DNA from: an uncultured Flavobacteriaceae bacterium
GTDB taxonomy: Bacteria > Bacteroidota > Bacteroidia > Flavobacteriales > Flavobacteriaceae
Length of the DNA: 14,322 bases
Direction: 5' to 3'
Assembly: GCA_947311815.1 (NCBI GenBank)
Contig: CAMZMA010000052.1
Coordinates: 1 to 14,322, forward strand
Below are positions 13,892 to 14,322 of the stretch, in pieces; positions within the stretch are counted from its first letter, which is position 1, and each line of letters begins with the position of its first letter. Made by a program: the position numbers and the translations under genes. The notes beneath the pieces are model-generated. The model searched no databases and had not been told where the DNA came from. It was given only the letters and a program-made list of their open reading frames with translations.

Positions 13892-14193
13892 ATGAAAAAA
13901 AACATCAAAATAACAGATGATATTTTAGAAATGACAACACACGGTTAAAGTGGCGGATTAATTTTTATTGCTATGTTTAAAAAACAGTGTATGGCAATGG
14001 AATTAGAGTAACAGTAAATGTAATAAACGATGTTGTAATGCTTGTTGGAGCAAACTTTGTAGTTCTTGGCTTAAATTTTGATAATAGAGTAATGGCAAGT
14101 ATATATATTGTAGGATTCTTTTTATTGGTTGATGAGTTGTTGCAACTCGGAGTTTCAGAAAATGACATTCAAAAAATCATGAAAAAAATATAG
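13892..14193 (+). pseudogene. Probable remnant of a small gene, interrupted by a stop and a frameshift
   Basis: From the ATG at 13892 the frame reads MKKNIKITDDILEMTTHG and then meets TAA at 13946-13948. It stays open afterwards as SGGLIFIAMFKK until the A-run at 13979-13984. The adjoining frame from about 13987 (GTG) is open for 68 codons and ends at 14193. It encodes VYGNGIRVTVN, a hydrophobic middle (about VVMLVGANFVVLGLNF and MASIYIVGFFLLVDELL) and an end GVSENDIQKIMKKI. Joining the pieces needs one stop reversal and one added A in the run, giving roughly 100 residues with one or two membrane-like segments. I recognise no family. The second part alone could be a small gene with a GTG start, but its lack of a good start favours decay. 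This is inference from composition and layout. Confidence 0.35.
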
Positions 14194-14322
14194 TAGTGTC
14201 CGTCTAAAGATATAAGACTTAAATGTAACTATAAGATAAATGGTTATTTAAATATTATTATTATTGATAGATAACATAAAATTTTAAAAAACAGAAAAAG
14301 CAAGGTATCTATTTAAAAAAGC
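14194..14322. other. AT-rich right edge, no gene seen
   Basis: No open frame, RNA gene or clear terminator is visible in these 129 bases. TAGTGTCCGTCTAAAG at about 14196-14211 has the look of a transposon-end sequence, but no matching inverted copy lies inside the window, so no element is called. Confidence 0.4.

Noticed and set aside
1..14322. CRISPR array, rRNA, tRNA, riboswitch, phage or defence genes
   Set aside because: I looked for regularly spaced repeats, tRNA-like stems with a T-loop GTTCRA motif and marker proteins of these classes and found none.

Overview
The window is chromosomal DNA from a marine-type or environmental Flavobacteriaceae member (phylum Bacteroidota). Three things suggest this: strongly AT-rich sequence with poly-A/T-rich intergenic gaps and no clear Shine-Dalgarno sequences; several upstream matches to the Bacteroidota -7 element TAnnTTTG; and gene content such as a DUF5117-type secreted zinc protease with an 'FSQ' signal cleavage site, an 'LVSC' lipoprotein and a YjgR/HerA-like ATPase. 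I cannot name the genus from sequence alone.

Layout. (1) 1-2901, minus strand: a tight run of fumC (class II fumarase), guaD (guanine deaminase) and hutI (imidazolonepropionase, cut by the left edge), with gaps of 14 bp and 1 bp. (2) 2902-3318: a divergent promoter region, a 57-residue single-pass membrane protein on the plus strand (3095-3268) and a strong bidirectional terminator hairpin. (3) 3321-4798, minus strand: an ArsC/Spx-family thioredoxin-fold protein and prfB (release factor 2), the latter without the usual programmed frameshift. (4) 4892-8318, plus strand: a secreted metzincin-like zinc protease followed 13 bp later by a low-specificity L-threonine aldolase. (5) 8379-11970, minus strand, read in the order HerA-like ATPase, small lipoprotein, repeat element, cupin, membrane fatty-acid hydroxylase. 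(6) 11971-12345: a non-coding stretch filled with degenerate copies of short repeats. (7) 12346-13835, minus strand: a Nudix CoA-diphosphatase-like gene followed by a PlsC-family acyltransferase. (8) 13836-14322: a probable broken small gene and AT-rich sequence.

Functionally this is mostly core metabolism and housekeeping: fumarase, purine and histidine breakdown (both release nitrogen), translation termination, amino-acid cleavage, and lipid synthesis and modification. I see no defence system, CRISPR array, rRNA, tRNA, prophage or complete insertion sequence. The points that most deserve a second look are a structured, relatively GC-rich intergenic repeat at about 9747-9833 that begins in a stop codon and supplies false start codons to the next gene; the repeat cluster at about 12066-12263; a PlsC homologue altered at two catalytic motifs; a cupin that has lost all three canonical metal-binding histidines; and the conserved-looking 57-residue membrane protein.
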